Assembly: GCA_026261815.1 (NCBI GenBank)
Contig: JAMPIT010000230.1
Coordinates: 43,112,501 to 43,176,500 of the forward strand
Reading direction: 5' to 3'
Source: Monarcha castaneiventris obscurior
Taxonomy: Eukaryota; Chordata; Aves; Passeriformes; Monarchidae
DNA length: 64,000 bases
The notes under the pieces were generated by a model. It ran no database searches. It had not been told where the DNA came from and saw only the letters and a list, made by a program, of their open reading frames with translations. Both the position numbers and the translations under genes were made by a program. This document shows positions 26,394 through 37,041 of the stretch, in pieces. The stretch's first letter is position 1, and each line of letters begins with the position of its first letter.

Positions 26394-27611
26394 AATTTAA
26401 AAGGACAGATGTCCTTTTAAACAAAATCAACCAACTCCAGTTAGACAGACAGAAACTGCAGGAGAAATCATTTTTATTTCACTTTTCTGTACATAAAACT
26501 GCATAGACTAAAACACTGCATGTTTCATCTCCCTTTGCAACAGACATATGAGAAGGTGAGTTTCCTAACTAAAAGGGTTCTTCTGCCACACTTCCATGCA
26601 GCTAAAATCTAACAAGCTTGTCAAAACTTGCCAAAGCAGAGATAATAAGAAAAGCTCAGTATTTATATGTATTTTCCTAATGGCTCCTGCAAGGCCTAAA
26701 AAGCTTTATCTGATCAGCAGCAGCGGAACAAAACAGGCCAGCTATGCTGAGAATTTTTGGCAGTCTCCTGCAGATTCATCCAGATATCCATCGGCATGGC
26801 AGTTTCCAACCCCTGGTTTACAAAACCCTGGAGGGTCAATGGGACCTTTCTAACAGGTCTGTGAAAGGCAGCTAAAAAAAGCAGGCCTATTATTAGGCAG
26901 GCTCAAATTTGCTATAGAGAGCTGCACTTCCATTGGAATACTTTCAGGACTCCAAAAAATGGTTAAAAAAACCAGACAAACAACAAACACAACAAATGCC
27001 ACCCCAACTTGGGCTAAAAACCCAAATGGGTCCGAACCCAATCTTGGGTTACAATGGCAAAGGCAACAGGGAAGAACCGGGCACGGAAGTGAACGCTGTG
27101 CTTACAGGACACCCGATGACTCAGATCAAATTATCACAGGGCAAAGTCAGCCCTCCTCCAGCCACCCCACGAGAAGGGAACAGGATTGTGCCTACCACAG
27201 ATACTTCTTCATTTTTCTCCTGGAAATTCAGGCTACATTAAGGAGTACAGTTACAGCCTAAATACTACATCACCAGCTTTGCATCTGCTTTTAGCAAAAG
27301 GATCACAAACATCTCAAGATTCTCCTGAATCCTTTGGCTCCTGAAGACAGGCAATTTCAACACTTTCAGTTCCCATACTGAAGAGAAATGGCATAAAGAA
27401 ATCTTGAAAAAATTACGAGGCTTAAAATAAATTTGTGCTTCCTGAGGGTAAATGCACAGGCTTGAATTATCTCCCTTAAAAAGGGCAATGGAGAGCACGT
27501 AAAAACAGATGGTAACCAAGTTATAACTTTTTGCTATATGTGAAGGCAGTAAGTGGCTGTATTACAATGCTTTGTAGTAATTGTTTACAAAACTGTTTAT
27601 ATAATCAACTA

Positions 27612-27669
27612 TTTTTATGTTACTTTCTATTTTTAATTTATTTTTATGTTACTTTCTATTTTTAATTTA
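27612..27669. repeat. Perfect 29-bp tandem duplication
   Basis: A 29-bp AT-rich unit (starting TTTTTATGTTAC) is present twice head to tail with no mismatch, indicating a recent duplication or an active short minisatellite. Confidence 0.95.
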
Positions 27670-30600
27670 TTTCTTACTTCAAAGAGGTCACACGTGAACA
27701 AGACCTTAGTAAAAATGGCTCACACTAAAATCATACTTTTATTATTTTTATGAGAAGCATCTTATTAGAGGAGGAGATTTAATTGAAGTCATGCCTATCT
27801 GAAGAACACATTTGAATAGGAGTACAAATACACAGAGGGACCTTCTCCCTAAGGAGAACAAGTGGAGTGGGAAATTACCTCAAAGACGTCTCTCAGATCT
27901 AGAAACTCCATCCTCAGGGCCTGGATCAGGCTGAGAATGACAGCCTCAAAAGAGATGCAGCCACATGAGGCACAAACCCCTCAGTCCTCCTCTAATTTAC
28001 ATCAGTGTAGACAAGAAGCAACTTCAACAGTGCCAGAGGAATTCCATCAGTAGAACTGACAGGAAAATAAGGCCATGTTTTCTGAATTACAAGTACAGGG
28101 GTTTCCCCATCCTGATGTTTGTGGTATGCAGTCTCTCAGGGCAGATGGTAACAGCTTCCTGGTTTAATGTCTGTATCATTTCTGCTTAACTAATGGACAT
28201 GCATTGCATAAATAAAATATAATGCAATAAAGACTGACACAAGAGCCTGAGTTATCTGGTGACTACACCCCCACCAAAAGGCCTGTCAGCTGCTGGTCTG
28301 AGCAAAGGAGAGCAGAGACAATGTAGTTACTGTCCAAGGTACAAAAACACTGACCACTATGGATGAGTGACAAAATTGGGGCCACATGTAGGAACAGGGC
28401 ACAAGTCACAAGGGCACCAGAGACTGAGGTCAGACTTGGATCTGACTTGGTCTGATCACAAAGTTAGTGATCTTTCATCAGAGATAAAAGGTACTTCATA
28501 AAACTGTCCTTACGTAATGAACCATTATAAAATAACTGGTAAGTTTTTAACTATCAGAGCTGCAAGGGGAACAGAGAAATCCTGTTACTTTGATCTTACA
28601 GTCTCCCAATAGACCAAATACACACAAGCTACCTGACCTATGTCAAAAGAGAAATATTAGTCCTGAACATACCATCTTTGTTGCATTGCCACCTCTCTGA
28701 AATTAAGCATCAGAAGGGAAGAGCAATCTTGCAGGAGAGACTGCACCAGGAAACAGAAAACAACAGATGGGAATGTCATGCTTTCCCAGAGCATTGCAGT
28801 TATCCTGAATACACAGCCTTATGAGAGACAAAACAGAAGAAGCTGTCCTGGTCTTCTATTCAGCTTTGCAATTTACATGCTGACTCAGGACTTAAAACAG
28901 CAAGTCACTGGATTAAGGGAATGTAAATTCTCAGTTTGTCCTTTATCAACTTTTTCTAAAAAAAAAAAAGAAAGACGAAAATTAAAAGGGAAGGTTTATC
29001 TATAAAACCAGTATTATTTTTAGCATCTATTTTAAAAACTACACAACTTTCATGGCAAAATGAATATGTTTTGCAGAGCAGGAAAGAGCTGCAGCTTTAA
29101 AGTTTTAATCATAATAAGAAGCTGGCAGAACTCCTCTAGTCTAAAAAAAATATTCTAAATACTATCTTTCAAGGCAGAAAGAGCACTTTAACTATCAGAC
29201 ATACGTTTTCACTCAAGATGGTCTAACACAGGATTTGGCTCTCACCTGCTTCTGCTGCAGCCCCCTCTTCACAAGCATGAACAAGTCACTCACTCTCTGA
29301 TTTTATTCCTCTGCCTGTAGTTTATTCTTCTGCCTTACCACATAGGGGTAGGTAAAGATAGAGGTATGAAGGCTGTAAGGCATTTAGATTTAAAATCTAC
29401 ATACTACACCTAAGCAGATCCCGAAGCCAACTACAGAAAGTACACAGGGCATACATTAAAATAGCACATTAGTAACACAGGGACCAAAAAATTATCACCT
29501 CTCTCCTGCAAAGTTACAATCACAACTAGAAGGAACGTATGCTGCTACTTCAGAGAACTGGAAAAACCTGAAGGTTCAAAGTTGCTGTATGTTAAAGCTT
29601 TTGAAACACAGCAAAGAACATCTGAGTTGGCAAACTAAGCATTTCTTGTTTTGCTCACTTTTGCACTGGCAAGCAGAAGGGATCCTTGCCACCATAAAAA
29701 AATACAGTTTCTGTGTGTAAAACTTAATTTTGCTACCCTTGAAATACAGAGAGTTCAAGACAAGACCAGATGTAAAATATAGTATCTTCCTTATCTATTC
29801 TGTGCTATACTGGACATCAGTAATTCAAGTAGTCACTGCAAAGAACAAAGAGGCATATCACATTACTATCTTTATCACCTGCTACAGCCCTTTCTGTATC
29901 TATGGTGTAGTACTACTGCCTTCCCACTAGACCTGAATACGTCTTTTTTTTCCAACTTTTTTTTTTTCAATAGTATAGTGCTTTACACTACCTTTACTCA
30001 CTCACACTGTTTCAGCTTCAGCCCACTTGTTTTAACTTCTGCATGCTGCACCACATTAAAGATTGGCAACGCCTGTCAGTTCTGCACTATTGCAAAACTC
30101 ACAGCTGAACATCACAAGCACACCATCTACCACCGGCCCAGCAGCAGAAACATCAACAAGGGCCTTGCATTTCCTCTCATTCAACATTCCTCTGTTGTCC
30201 AAGGATCTTAACAGTGAGTCTTCTGTGTCCTTGTTTTACTTACTGTTTTACTTGCTCCTAGAATAGCATTTCCCAACATTTTTCTAGCTGAACTCTGCTG
30301 CTGTACCCTTCCCTCCCATTTCCATACTATCCCATTCCTATCCTCTCTTTCTCTTTCCCCCTCTTCTTGCACTCCAACCTCTCCTCCTGTAACAGCACCA
30401 GTTCTGTATGGTCACCCTGTAACCTGGTGGTGAAAAGTGATACAGGGCTCTAAGCCTAGATAAATCTCTCACTCCAGTCTCCAGAAGCATTCCCAAGCAC
30501 CCCTCAAAGCTGGGGGCACAGCCAGAAGCAGGCGACAGGAGTTAACACACCAGTGCTCCCGTGCAGTGAGCCAGCACCTAGCTGCACCTTGCCTCTAACA

Positions 30601-33383
30601 CCTTGCACCTCACCAGCCGGGAACTACTGCCATACAGGCAGGTCTTTGGCACCCACACCCTGCAGGCAAGCTGGCTCATTCTTTTGGACTCCCTCTCAAA
30701 AGGACAATGTGTGAAGTGTTACTGGCAGACTTGCTGCACTGCAGCTCCAGGCAAGGGCTATCTTCTTTCCTTATTGCCTGCACAACCCAGGAAACACACA
30801 GCTTTAATTAGGAAAGCTTTAACTTCTCATTTTCTTGAACATAACCCTGAAGCTTCAGATTAGTTACATGCACGGGTCAAACATGATGTTCCAGCTACAA
30901 TCGGTCACATTTAGTTTGCTTCAACCAGCTAAGCACAGGATGGGGAAAATATAAACCGACAACAAGCTATTCTGTCATGTCATATTTTACATCACCTGCT
31001 GTCTTCTGTCAGGAAGGCAGAAAAACTATATTCCAGAGTATCACCCTAAGAAAAAGGTCATGGCTACACTGCAGAGGGATCAGAGAAAAGCATAACCTCA
31101 GCCAACTAACATCTGCAGAGACTGGCTGAGCTACAGCCTGTCCATTTTCAGACAGACACCACTGTGGGTGCCCATCTAGTCTCCTCTACAGGAGAGATGC
31201 CCTGTTACAGCTTATGGGAAATGTCTGCACAGTAAAACTGGCTCCATGAGCAAGTCTTCCTGAAATAATGCAACACACAGGTTTAAACTGCATGCACACA
31301 CAACACTGCCAGCTCCTGTTCTGTTGGAGGTGCACAGCAATCCGTCCATACTGAGAAAAGTAAATTCATATTAGGCAAGAAAAAGAGATTCACCAAAGCT
31401 GAGCTACCACTGCCCAGGATACACACATCCTGCTGAAGACTGTCAGCTGTTCCCCCTTGCTGACGCAAAGGAAACTGCTCAGAAGAAACACCTAACGACT
31501 TGGGCACAGCAGACCTGCATCTGCTGAGGAATTAAGCATTCATCTCCTTGCAACCTGCTCCCATTATTTGGATTAAATTACATTTGTATACTTTTGTCTA
31601 TTACCAAACAAGCAATTTAAAACTGAAATACCCACCCTTGTCTGTTACTACATCACTCAAAATAAAAACTGAAAGTAAGCAGAAACATACATGAAAATAT
31701 CCAACAGATGTTATTGGTATAGGCCCTAAATGTCATAACAAATATTTTGGGTTTTAGGCAGACCTTATATTTGTCCTTTTCTAAATGTATAACCACAAAG
31801 AGTTTCTGTGTCACACCTTCTATGAACATTCAGTCAGACACAAGTTACTACCAGCAGCAGGTCCCACTGGTGTGACAAAGCCCATTGCATCAGTGAGGCA
31901 GCACCAAGAGCTACGCTGACAGAGTCACAGCCTTTGAACGAGCAGATCTTTACTTATCTGCACACAGGGCTGCATTTTTAAAAGACGCAAGAATGGCGTG
32001 GCTCCCCTTACGATGACTCTTATCACTGAAATGCCTGTAACACCACACAAAAGACAAATTTGTTGCTTTCATTGAGCTAAGAAAAACATGGTCCTCACTA
32101 ATGCCATGCTATGTACACCACCAGACAGCCAATGCAGTCACTCACTGAAACTCACCAGTCCCTTCCTTATCCGTGATTCCACTGTATCAGAACAACCATC
32201 CAAATTTGGGCTCCGTTTCTACAGATCTGACATTGCACGCACACCTTTCCTGTGCCAGGAGTCTGGCACACAGTTGCTCTCTCTCATGCTGAAAACCACA
32301 GTTTATCTTTTCTGATCAGGATCAAAGGAAAGAGATCTAAACGAACTTTTGCTGTCCATCCTGCATCCCTCAATGGCATGCTCTGCTGCCTCCTTCTTCC
32401 CAAGGCTTGTTTTCTTCATCGTTTTCTTGAAGACAATTTTCTAATGAGCCATCGTGAATTCTTGCTTCTTCTTAAAAAATTCACCTTACAGAACTGCTCC
32501 AGTAACACTCAGAAGCTGCACCAGTCGGGATGGCTTGCTACTGCCATCTAAAACTCACCATCCATTTCAACTCAACCCGCCACAGCACAGCGCCATGGTT
32601 TCGACGCGGATTCCTCCCGGTGCCGAGGTCGCCCCTGGCCGTCGGTGCCACCGGAGAGCAGCAGCCCCTCTCCGGGTGACCAGGGCCACCTCGGAGGCGA
32701 CAGGGCCAGCTCCACTCGCTGTCCAGCTGCTCGTGGGCGGGCACGTCCCATCGCTGCAGAGCATCAGCAGATCACAGGAACACTGCAATCCACTGACAGC
32801 TCACACGACCCCGACGAAACCGCCCAAGGCTCCGACTTTAAATTTCCTGCCGAGGGGACTCAACGCTGCTCCGAAAGGCCGCGGAGCAGTCCTAAACCGC
32901 GTATTTAGCCCGGCATCACTGAACGTGTTTAGCCTCCCAGTATTTAAAGCCCAGCGCTGGAAGGCGGAGAGGGGAAAGCGGGAGCCCTCCTCCCGTTTCC
33001 CGACCGATGCCCACACTCCCGGGGACGCCGCTACGGGACACGACCCTCCGCCCAGCCCTGGCCCGGGGGCCCCGCCGAGGGATGCGCGGCTCCGGGCGGC
33101 CCTTGGGCGGCCGCGCCATCCCCGGGCTGCCGCACGGCCGAGGGACCGCGCGGGCCGGGGACACCGGCGGGGCCGGGGGGCAGCCGGCGGCGGGACGGCA
33201 TCCACCGGCGGCCCGGTTCCCGGCTCTCTGCTCCCAGTTGGCGCTCCCGCCCCGCTCCGCCGGCGCACACACCTGCCCGCCCCCCAGCACCCCCCGCCCC
33301 GCGCTGTCAGGCGCACCCACCTACCCCAGTGGCCGCCGCCGCCGCCGCGGGTCCGGCGCGCCCCGCCGCCCCCGCGCCGGCAG

Positions 33384-33424
33384 CGGCACGGCACGGCACG
33401 GCACCGCACGGCACGGCACGGCAC
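33384..33424. repeat. (CGGCA)n pentanucleotide repeat in the CpG island
   Basis: About eight CGGCA-type units with one variant unit (CCGCA). The array lies in the presumed first exon or core promoter of ZDHHC3. Confidence 0.9.
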
Positions 33425-33550
33425 CCCCCCTTCCGCCGCCCCTTGCGCGGAGGTGGAGCGGCCGCCGGCAGGAACCAGGAAGTGAACGGCGGCGGCGGGA
33501 GGCAGCGCGTCCCCGGCCCTGCCCTTCCCCGCCCCGCCGCCGGCTCCCAG

Positions 33551-33612
33551 CCCACGGACCCGCACCCGGCCCGGGCTCCCCGGCCCACGGACCCGCACCC
33601 GGCCCGGGCCCC
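33551..33612. repeat. 33-bp tandem duplication upstream of the ZDHHC3 promoter
   Basis: A unit starting CCCACGGACCCGCACCCGGC at 33551 repeats at 33584 with only the last few bases diverging. Each copy holds a CCCGGG palindrome. Confidence 0.93.
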
Positions 33613-33837
33613 GTGTGGCTGCGGACCGCCTGTACCGACCGCGCCTTAGCGGCCCCGGCGTGCGGGTGCCTGGAGGGGAAATACGGGCTGTGTGAGGAAA
33701 AATACCCGCACTTTTTTGTTCTGACATGGGAACGGGTGGTTCTGCCTCATCGGGCGTCTCTGAGCCCCAGGCAGGTTCAGGGTGGTTCTGGTCTGCAGGT
33801 TCCAAAGTCTTTTGGCACCCGAGGAGGAGCTGTGCAG

Positions 33838-34345
33838 CGCAGAGCAGTGAGGATGTTTGGGGCACTGGAGTATCATTCTTAGGAGGAAAGGCTGAGGGAG
33901 TTGGGCCTGTTCAGCCTCGAGAGGAGACTGTTGAGAGGGGACCTCATTAATGTGTATAAATGTCTATATACATTTATATATATATATATATGTATGTATA
34001 TAATACATATATTATTATGTATATAGTACATATATTACTATGTATATTTGCCCGGCGTGGGGCAGGGGGGGCCGGGCAAAGAGATGGAGCCAGGTTCCTC
34101 TCAGTGGTACCAGGCACTAGGATGTGAGGCAGTGCACAGAAACTGATGCACAGAAAGTTCCACCTGAACACGAGGAAGAACTTCTTTACTGTGCAGTGAC
34201 CATGCACAGGTTGCCCAGAGAGGTTGTAGGGTCTCCTTCGCTGGAGATACTCAACAACCACCTGGACACAATCCTGTGCTATGTGCTCTAGGATGGCCTT
34301 GCTTGAGCAGGGAGGTTGGACCAGATGACCCACTGTGGTCCCTTC
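33838..34345 (+). mobile_element. CR1 LINE 3' fragment, part 1 (interrupted by an LTR)
   Basis: Non-LTR CR1 retrotransposon 3' region in sense orientation. CR1-typical words are GGCTGAGGGAGTTGGGCCTG, TTCAGCCTCGAGAGGAGA, AACTTCTTTACTGTG, GGTTGCCCAGAGAGG and GGTTGGACCAGATGACC. It is 5'-truncated, and a TA-rich expansion plus a GC hairpin (about 33960-34080) replaces the usual sequence after GTGTATAAAT. It continues after the LTR at 34841. Confidence 0.9.
33960..34046. repeat. (TA)n-rich tract inside the CR1
   Basis: TATATA-type simple repeat with interruptions (ATATATTACTATGTA and similar), followed directly by a GC-rich inverted repeat. Confidence 0.92.
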
Positions 34346-34840
34346 TGAAAGGAATGAGGGACTTCTCTGTACAAATAAGCTGTGGGCCTGCTGGTAGATA
34401 AAACTAGTACTGAGAGATAAAAGAAACAGTGGGAAGGATTCCACTGATTGATGAATGGAAAGAAAGATATTTGTCTTTACAAATAAACTGTAGGTCTGCT
34501 GATTAATGAAACTGGATATTGAGAGATGCAAGAAACAGTGGGAAGAACCATAAATTCCATAAGAATTAAAATAAAGCGGGGGTTGTACATTAGAGGGGAG
34601 TTTTAGGTATTAGGCGTTTCGGGAAGTCTGTATCTCTCAAGTGCCTCAGCCAATGTGGAAAGAGAGAGGGAAATGCAGCCAGGAAATTAGGATAAAAAGG
34701 AGGCTGCGTCCCTTAACAATTTGAGGGACCCCAGGGGCAATGCCCCATGATCTCTCCCTTTATTCTAATAAAGTAACAGGGCTCCTCTGTCTCCTTTCTG
34801 GACATAAACCTCTGGTGTTTTTGGATTAATTTTCCTGACA
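34346..34840 (+). mobile_element. Solo LTR of an endogenous retrovirus, inserted in the CR1
   Basis: A 495-bp element starting TGAAAGGAA and ending TTCCTGACA, with imperfect terminal inverted repeats and TG...CA ends. It is flanked by a 4-bp direct repeat CTTC (34342-34345 and 34841-34844); removing the element plus one CTTC restores the CR1 word GGTCCCTTCCAACC. A TATA-like GATAAAAAGG at 34691 and AATAAA at 34767-34772 give a plus-strand U3-R-U5 order. A 4-bp target duplication suggests a class I (gammaretrovirus-like) group. No internal viral genes are present, so it is a solo LTR from recombination. Confidence 0.85.
34361..34547 (+). repeat. Direct repeat of about 75 bp in the LTR U3 region
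   Basis: Segments 34361-34438 and 34469-34547 are clearly related: both have ACAAATAA-CTGT, GAGAGAT and AAGAAACAGTGGGAAG in the same order, with about a dozen differences. Repeated U3 blocks commonly act as enhancers in retroviral LTRs. Confidence 0.85.
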
Positions 34841-34882
34841 CTTCCAACCATACCTGTTCTGTGACACTGATTCTGTGACAGA
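34841..34882 (+). mobile_element. CR1 LINE 3' end, part 2
   Basis: Resumes the CR1 interrupted at 34345: CTTCCAACC followed by the tail TTCTGTGACACTGATTCTGT, the octamer-like 3' terminus of CR1. Confidence 0.88.
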
Positions 34883-36400
34883 GCACTCCACTGCAGGTGT
34901 CATGTTTGGAGCCAGAGCAAGGGCTGAGCTTGCTTGACACTCTCCATGTCAAGCCACTGCTTCCAGCCTTTGCAGCCTTGCCAGGTATTAATCATGCACT
35001 GCAAATGTTCACATTTCAGGGGATTCAGGCTGGCTTTATTTGAGCCAACATGTCATTCATTTACCACAATGAAGTTAAAGATACTGCTTTGCCTTTGTTG
35101 AAAAAAACTCCAACATAAAAACCCCAACAAACCCAAGAAACAAGTGGCATCCTTTTTTCTATGATAAGCTTCACTACTGCCTTGTGCTGGAATTTGAATG
35201 TGCTCAGAAGTGCTCTTTAGGGCAAGAGGATGCCTTCTGCCCTGCCTGAGGAGAAACGAGCCAGACCTGGGCTCCTCCCACCTTTGAAAAACTGCTATTT
35301 GCATGTGAACTATTTGCATGAAGATTTGCTAGCTGAGCCTCTGGACTATGTAAGAATGTGACTAACATTAGGTAAACTCCAAGCTGGGATGTCAGAGGTG
35401 GGGAAAAAAGTTAACAATTCACTCTTTCCTGGCAGTTGGAACTGTTACCTGCTGTGGGCTAAGCCATCAGAGGCAGGAGCTGAGATGAGAGCCAGAATGT
35501 CATCTCCCTGTGCTCTCAGTGGAAATCATAGGGTGCATCTGCATTAACACTGTGTTTCAGATCGAATTCATTCACTTTTTCAGGGAGTTTTTGATTTCTT
35601 CTTACTTCTTGTTTGGTTCACACTGTGGAATGTGAGGACAAAAGTATCACACCGCAAGTCAAATGAAGGGTCAATCTGTGCTGGACAGCAGCACTGGCAG
35701 ATGCTATTTTAGAGAAAATATACAAACCAAGGCCCTTTCATGCATGGGCACTGCCTTTGTCTGGCACTCCCCTAGCCCGGGAAGAAGACCTGGCCCTGTT
35801 CAGCTCCCTAGGGTGAGTGGGGAGGACAAGCTACCCAAGCCTCGGCTCCCAGCTCTGTCAGGCTCCACTGCTGGCTCTTCCCACCAAGAAGCAGTAAGCA
35901 ATGCCCATGCAACCTAGAGTGCAAAAACTTGACTCCTTTTGGATGCAGGTGAGCCATGAGAAGAGTCCCAGAAATGCATCGGCTACACCCCGACTGCTAC
36001 ATGGATAAGCAGCCTGCCAATGGGACCAGACCAAGCTAAAACCTCCAAAACCATCCATTGCTCTTGAGGTCTGCTCCCACTGCATCACACCACCTGCTCA
36101 AGTAGGCACAGCCAGAAATGCTCTGTACATTTGATTGAACAAGGAGTTTTGGAAAGCTGGATGAACTCTTGACAGTGTGCTGTGTAACCCTTTGGAGCCA
36201 TGGATCATTTTCATCCAAGCAAGCATCGGTGTGAAGTCAGATAGCATCTTTTAAAATACTGTGAAAACTATACACAGAAGTTGTGCAAAAAGGCCTGCAA
36301 ACTTACATTAATGACTGTTATGCAACTCTCAATTAAGGCTGTCAAAAAAACCCCCAACCCTTAATTATTGTTTTAATATAACAGTGCGAACTTTTAATTA
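34883..36400. other. Spacer between the ZDHHC3 and EXOSC7 promoters
   Basis: About 1.5 kb with no recognised exon or repeat beyond the CR1/LTR to its left. Confidence 0.6.
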
Positions 36401-36854
36401 CATTTCCCACGCCACTTTCCCAGCGGTATCTGGCACAGGACGAACAGAATCTCCTAAGGAAAGCGTTTGGTTTCTTCCCTGCTGCCGCACCAGCCTTCCC
36501 CGCACACCGCACCCTCGCTTGGACCTTCCTGAGGTAAAAACTCCGCAAGGAAAATGAAGAAACGCAGAGCACTCTGACTACGCGATCCCTTTCTGAGCAC
36601 TGGGATATTTCCACAGCCTCCTTCAGGAGCTCTTGGCAGAGGGCAGGCAGACAGCGGGTGCTCTGGTTGGCCCGAGGGCCAGCTCCTTGGACGGGACGTT
36701 TCCTGGGATGCGGGCTGCCCAGTGGGTACCGCGTCCAGAGCGCTGCGCCTGCTCCATGGGAAAGGCTTCTGTGGCTTCCCGGCTGCCGGCAGGAAAGGGG
36801 AGCCCCCGCTGTGAGGTGCCGGTGCCGGTGGCGGCTGGGCGGGCGAGACACCGG

Positions 36855-36887
36855 CTATGGATACCCTATGGATACCCTATGGATACC
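36855..36887. repeat. Three perfect 11-bp tandem repeats upstream of EXOSC7
   Basis: The unit CTATGGATACC is repeated three times without mismatch, ending 97 bp before the EXOSC7 ATG. Confidence 0.96.
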
Positions 36888-36984
36888 CAGCAGCTTTCCC
36901 GCCGCGGGAGGCGGGCGGATGGAAGGCAGGAAGGCAGGGCGGAAGCGCGGCACTGCGCAGGTGCGGGGGGCGGCGGCGGCGGGA

Positions 36985-37041
36985 ATGGCGTCCGTGGTGC
37001 TGAGCGAGGCCGAGAAGCTTTACATCGTGCACGGCGTGCAG
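36985..37041 (+). CDS. EXOSC7: EXOSC7 coding exon 1 (residues 1-19)
   Basis: Encodes MASVVLSEAEKLYIVHGVQ and ends at CAG before donor GTACCG, phase 0. The GC-rich first exon starts in the CpG island. Confidence 0.95.

Larger units (their letters stand above)
21979..33320 (-). other. Presumed ZDHHC3 5' UTR intron (11.3 kb)
   Basis: Lies between the clear acceptor at 21979 and the candidate donor at 33320 in the CpG island. It contains small tandem duplications at 26364-26393 and 27612-27669 and a cluster of short palindromes at 27003-27050. No coding exon recognised. An alternative first exon inside it cannot be excluded. Confidence 0.5.
32800..33660 (-). promoter_or_regulatory. ZDHHC3: CpG island, likely ZDHHC3 promoter with untranslated first exon
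   Basis: Very GC- and CpG-rich, densest at 33000-33650, and without a TATA box. On the minus strand an ETS-type ACTTCCTGG lies at about 33483-33475. Downstream of it is a plausible donor GTAG|GTGGGT at 33321/33320, and another CAG|GTGTGT about 50 bp further on. A 5' UTR exon at about 33470-33321 spliced to the acceptor at 21979 would complete ZDHHC3. Long open frames on both strands here reflect GC content, not protein genes. Confidence 0.65.

Noticed and set aside
32454..33485. 343-aa plus-strand open frame
   Set aside because: It lies in the CpG island, is Arg/Pro/Ala-rich from GC bias, has counterparts in other frames on both strands, and has no recognisable domain.
32801..33865. 354-aa minus-strand open frame
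   Set aside because: Same GC-driven effect; it runs through the (CGGCA)n array and the 33-bp duplication and overlaps the ZDHHC3 promoter.
33974..34531. 185-aa minus-strand open frame
   Set aside because: Composed of TA repeat, antisense CR1 and antisense LTR sequence; no reverse-transcriptase or viral protein motif.
34346..34840. Full-length provirus
   Set aside because: CR1 sequence resumes immediately after the single LTR; no internal region or second LTR is present.
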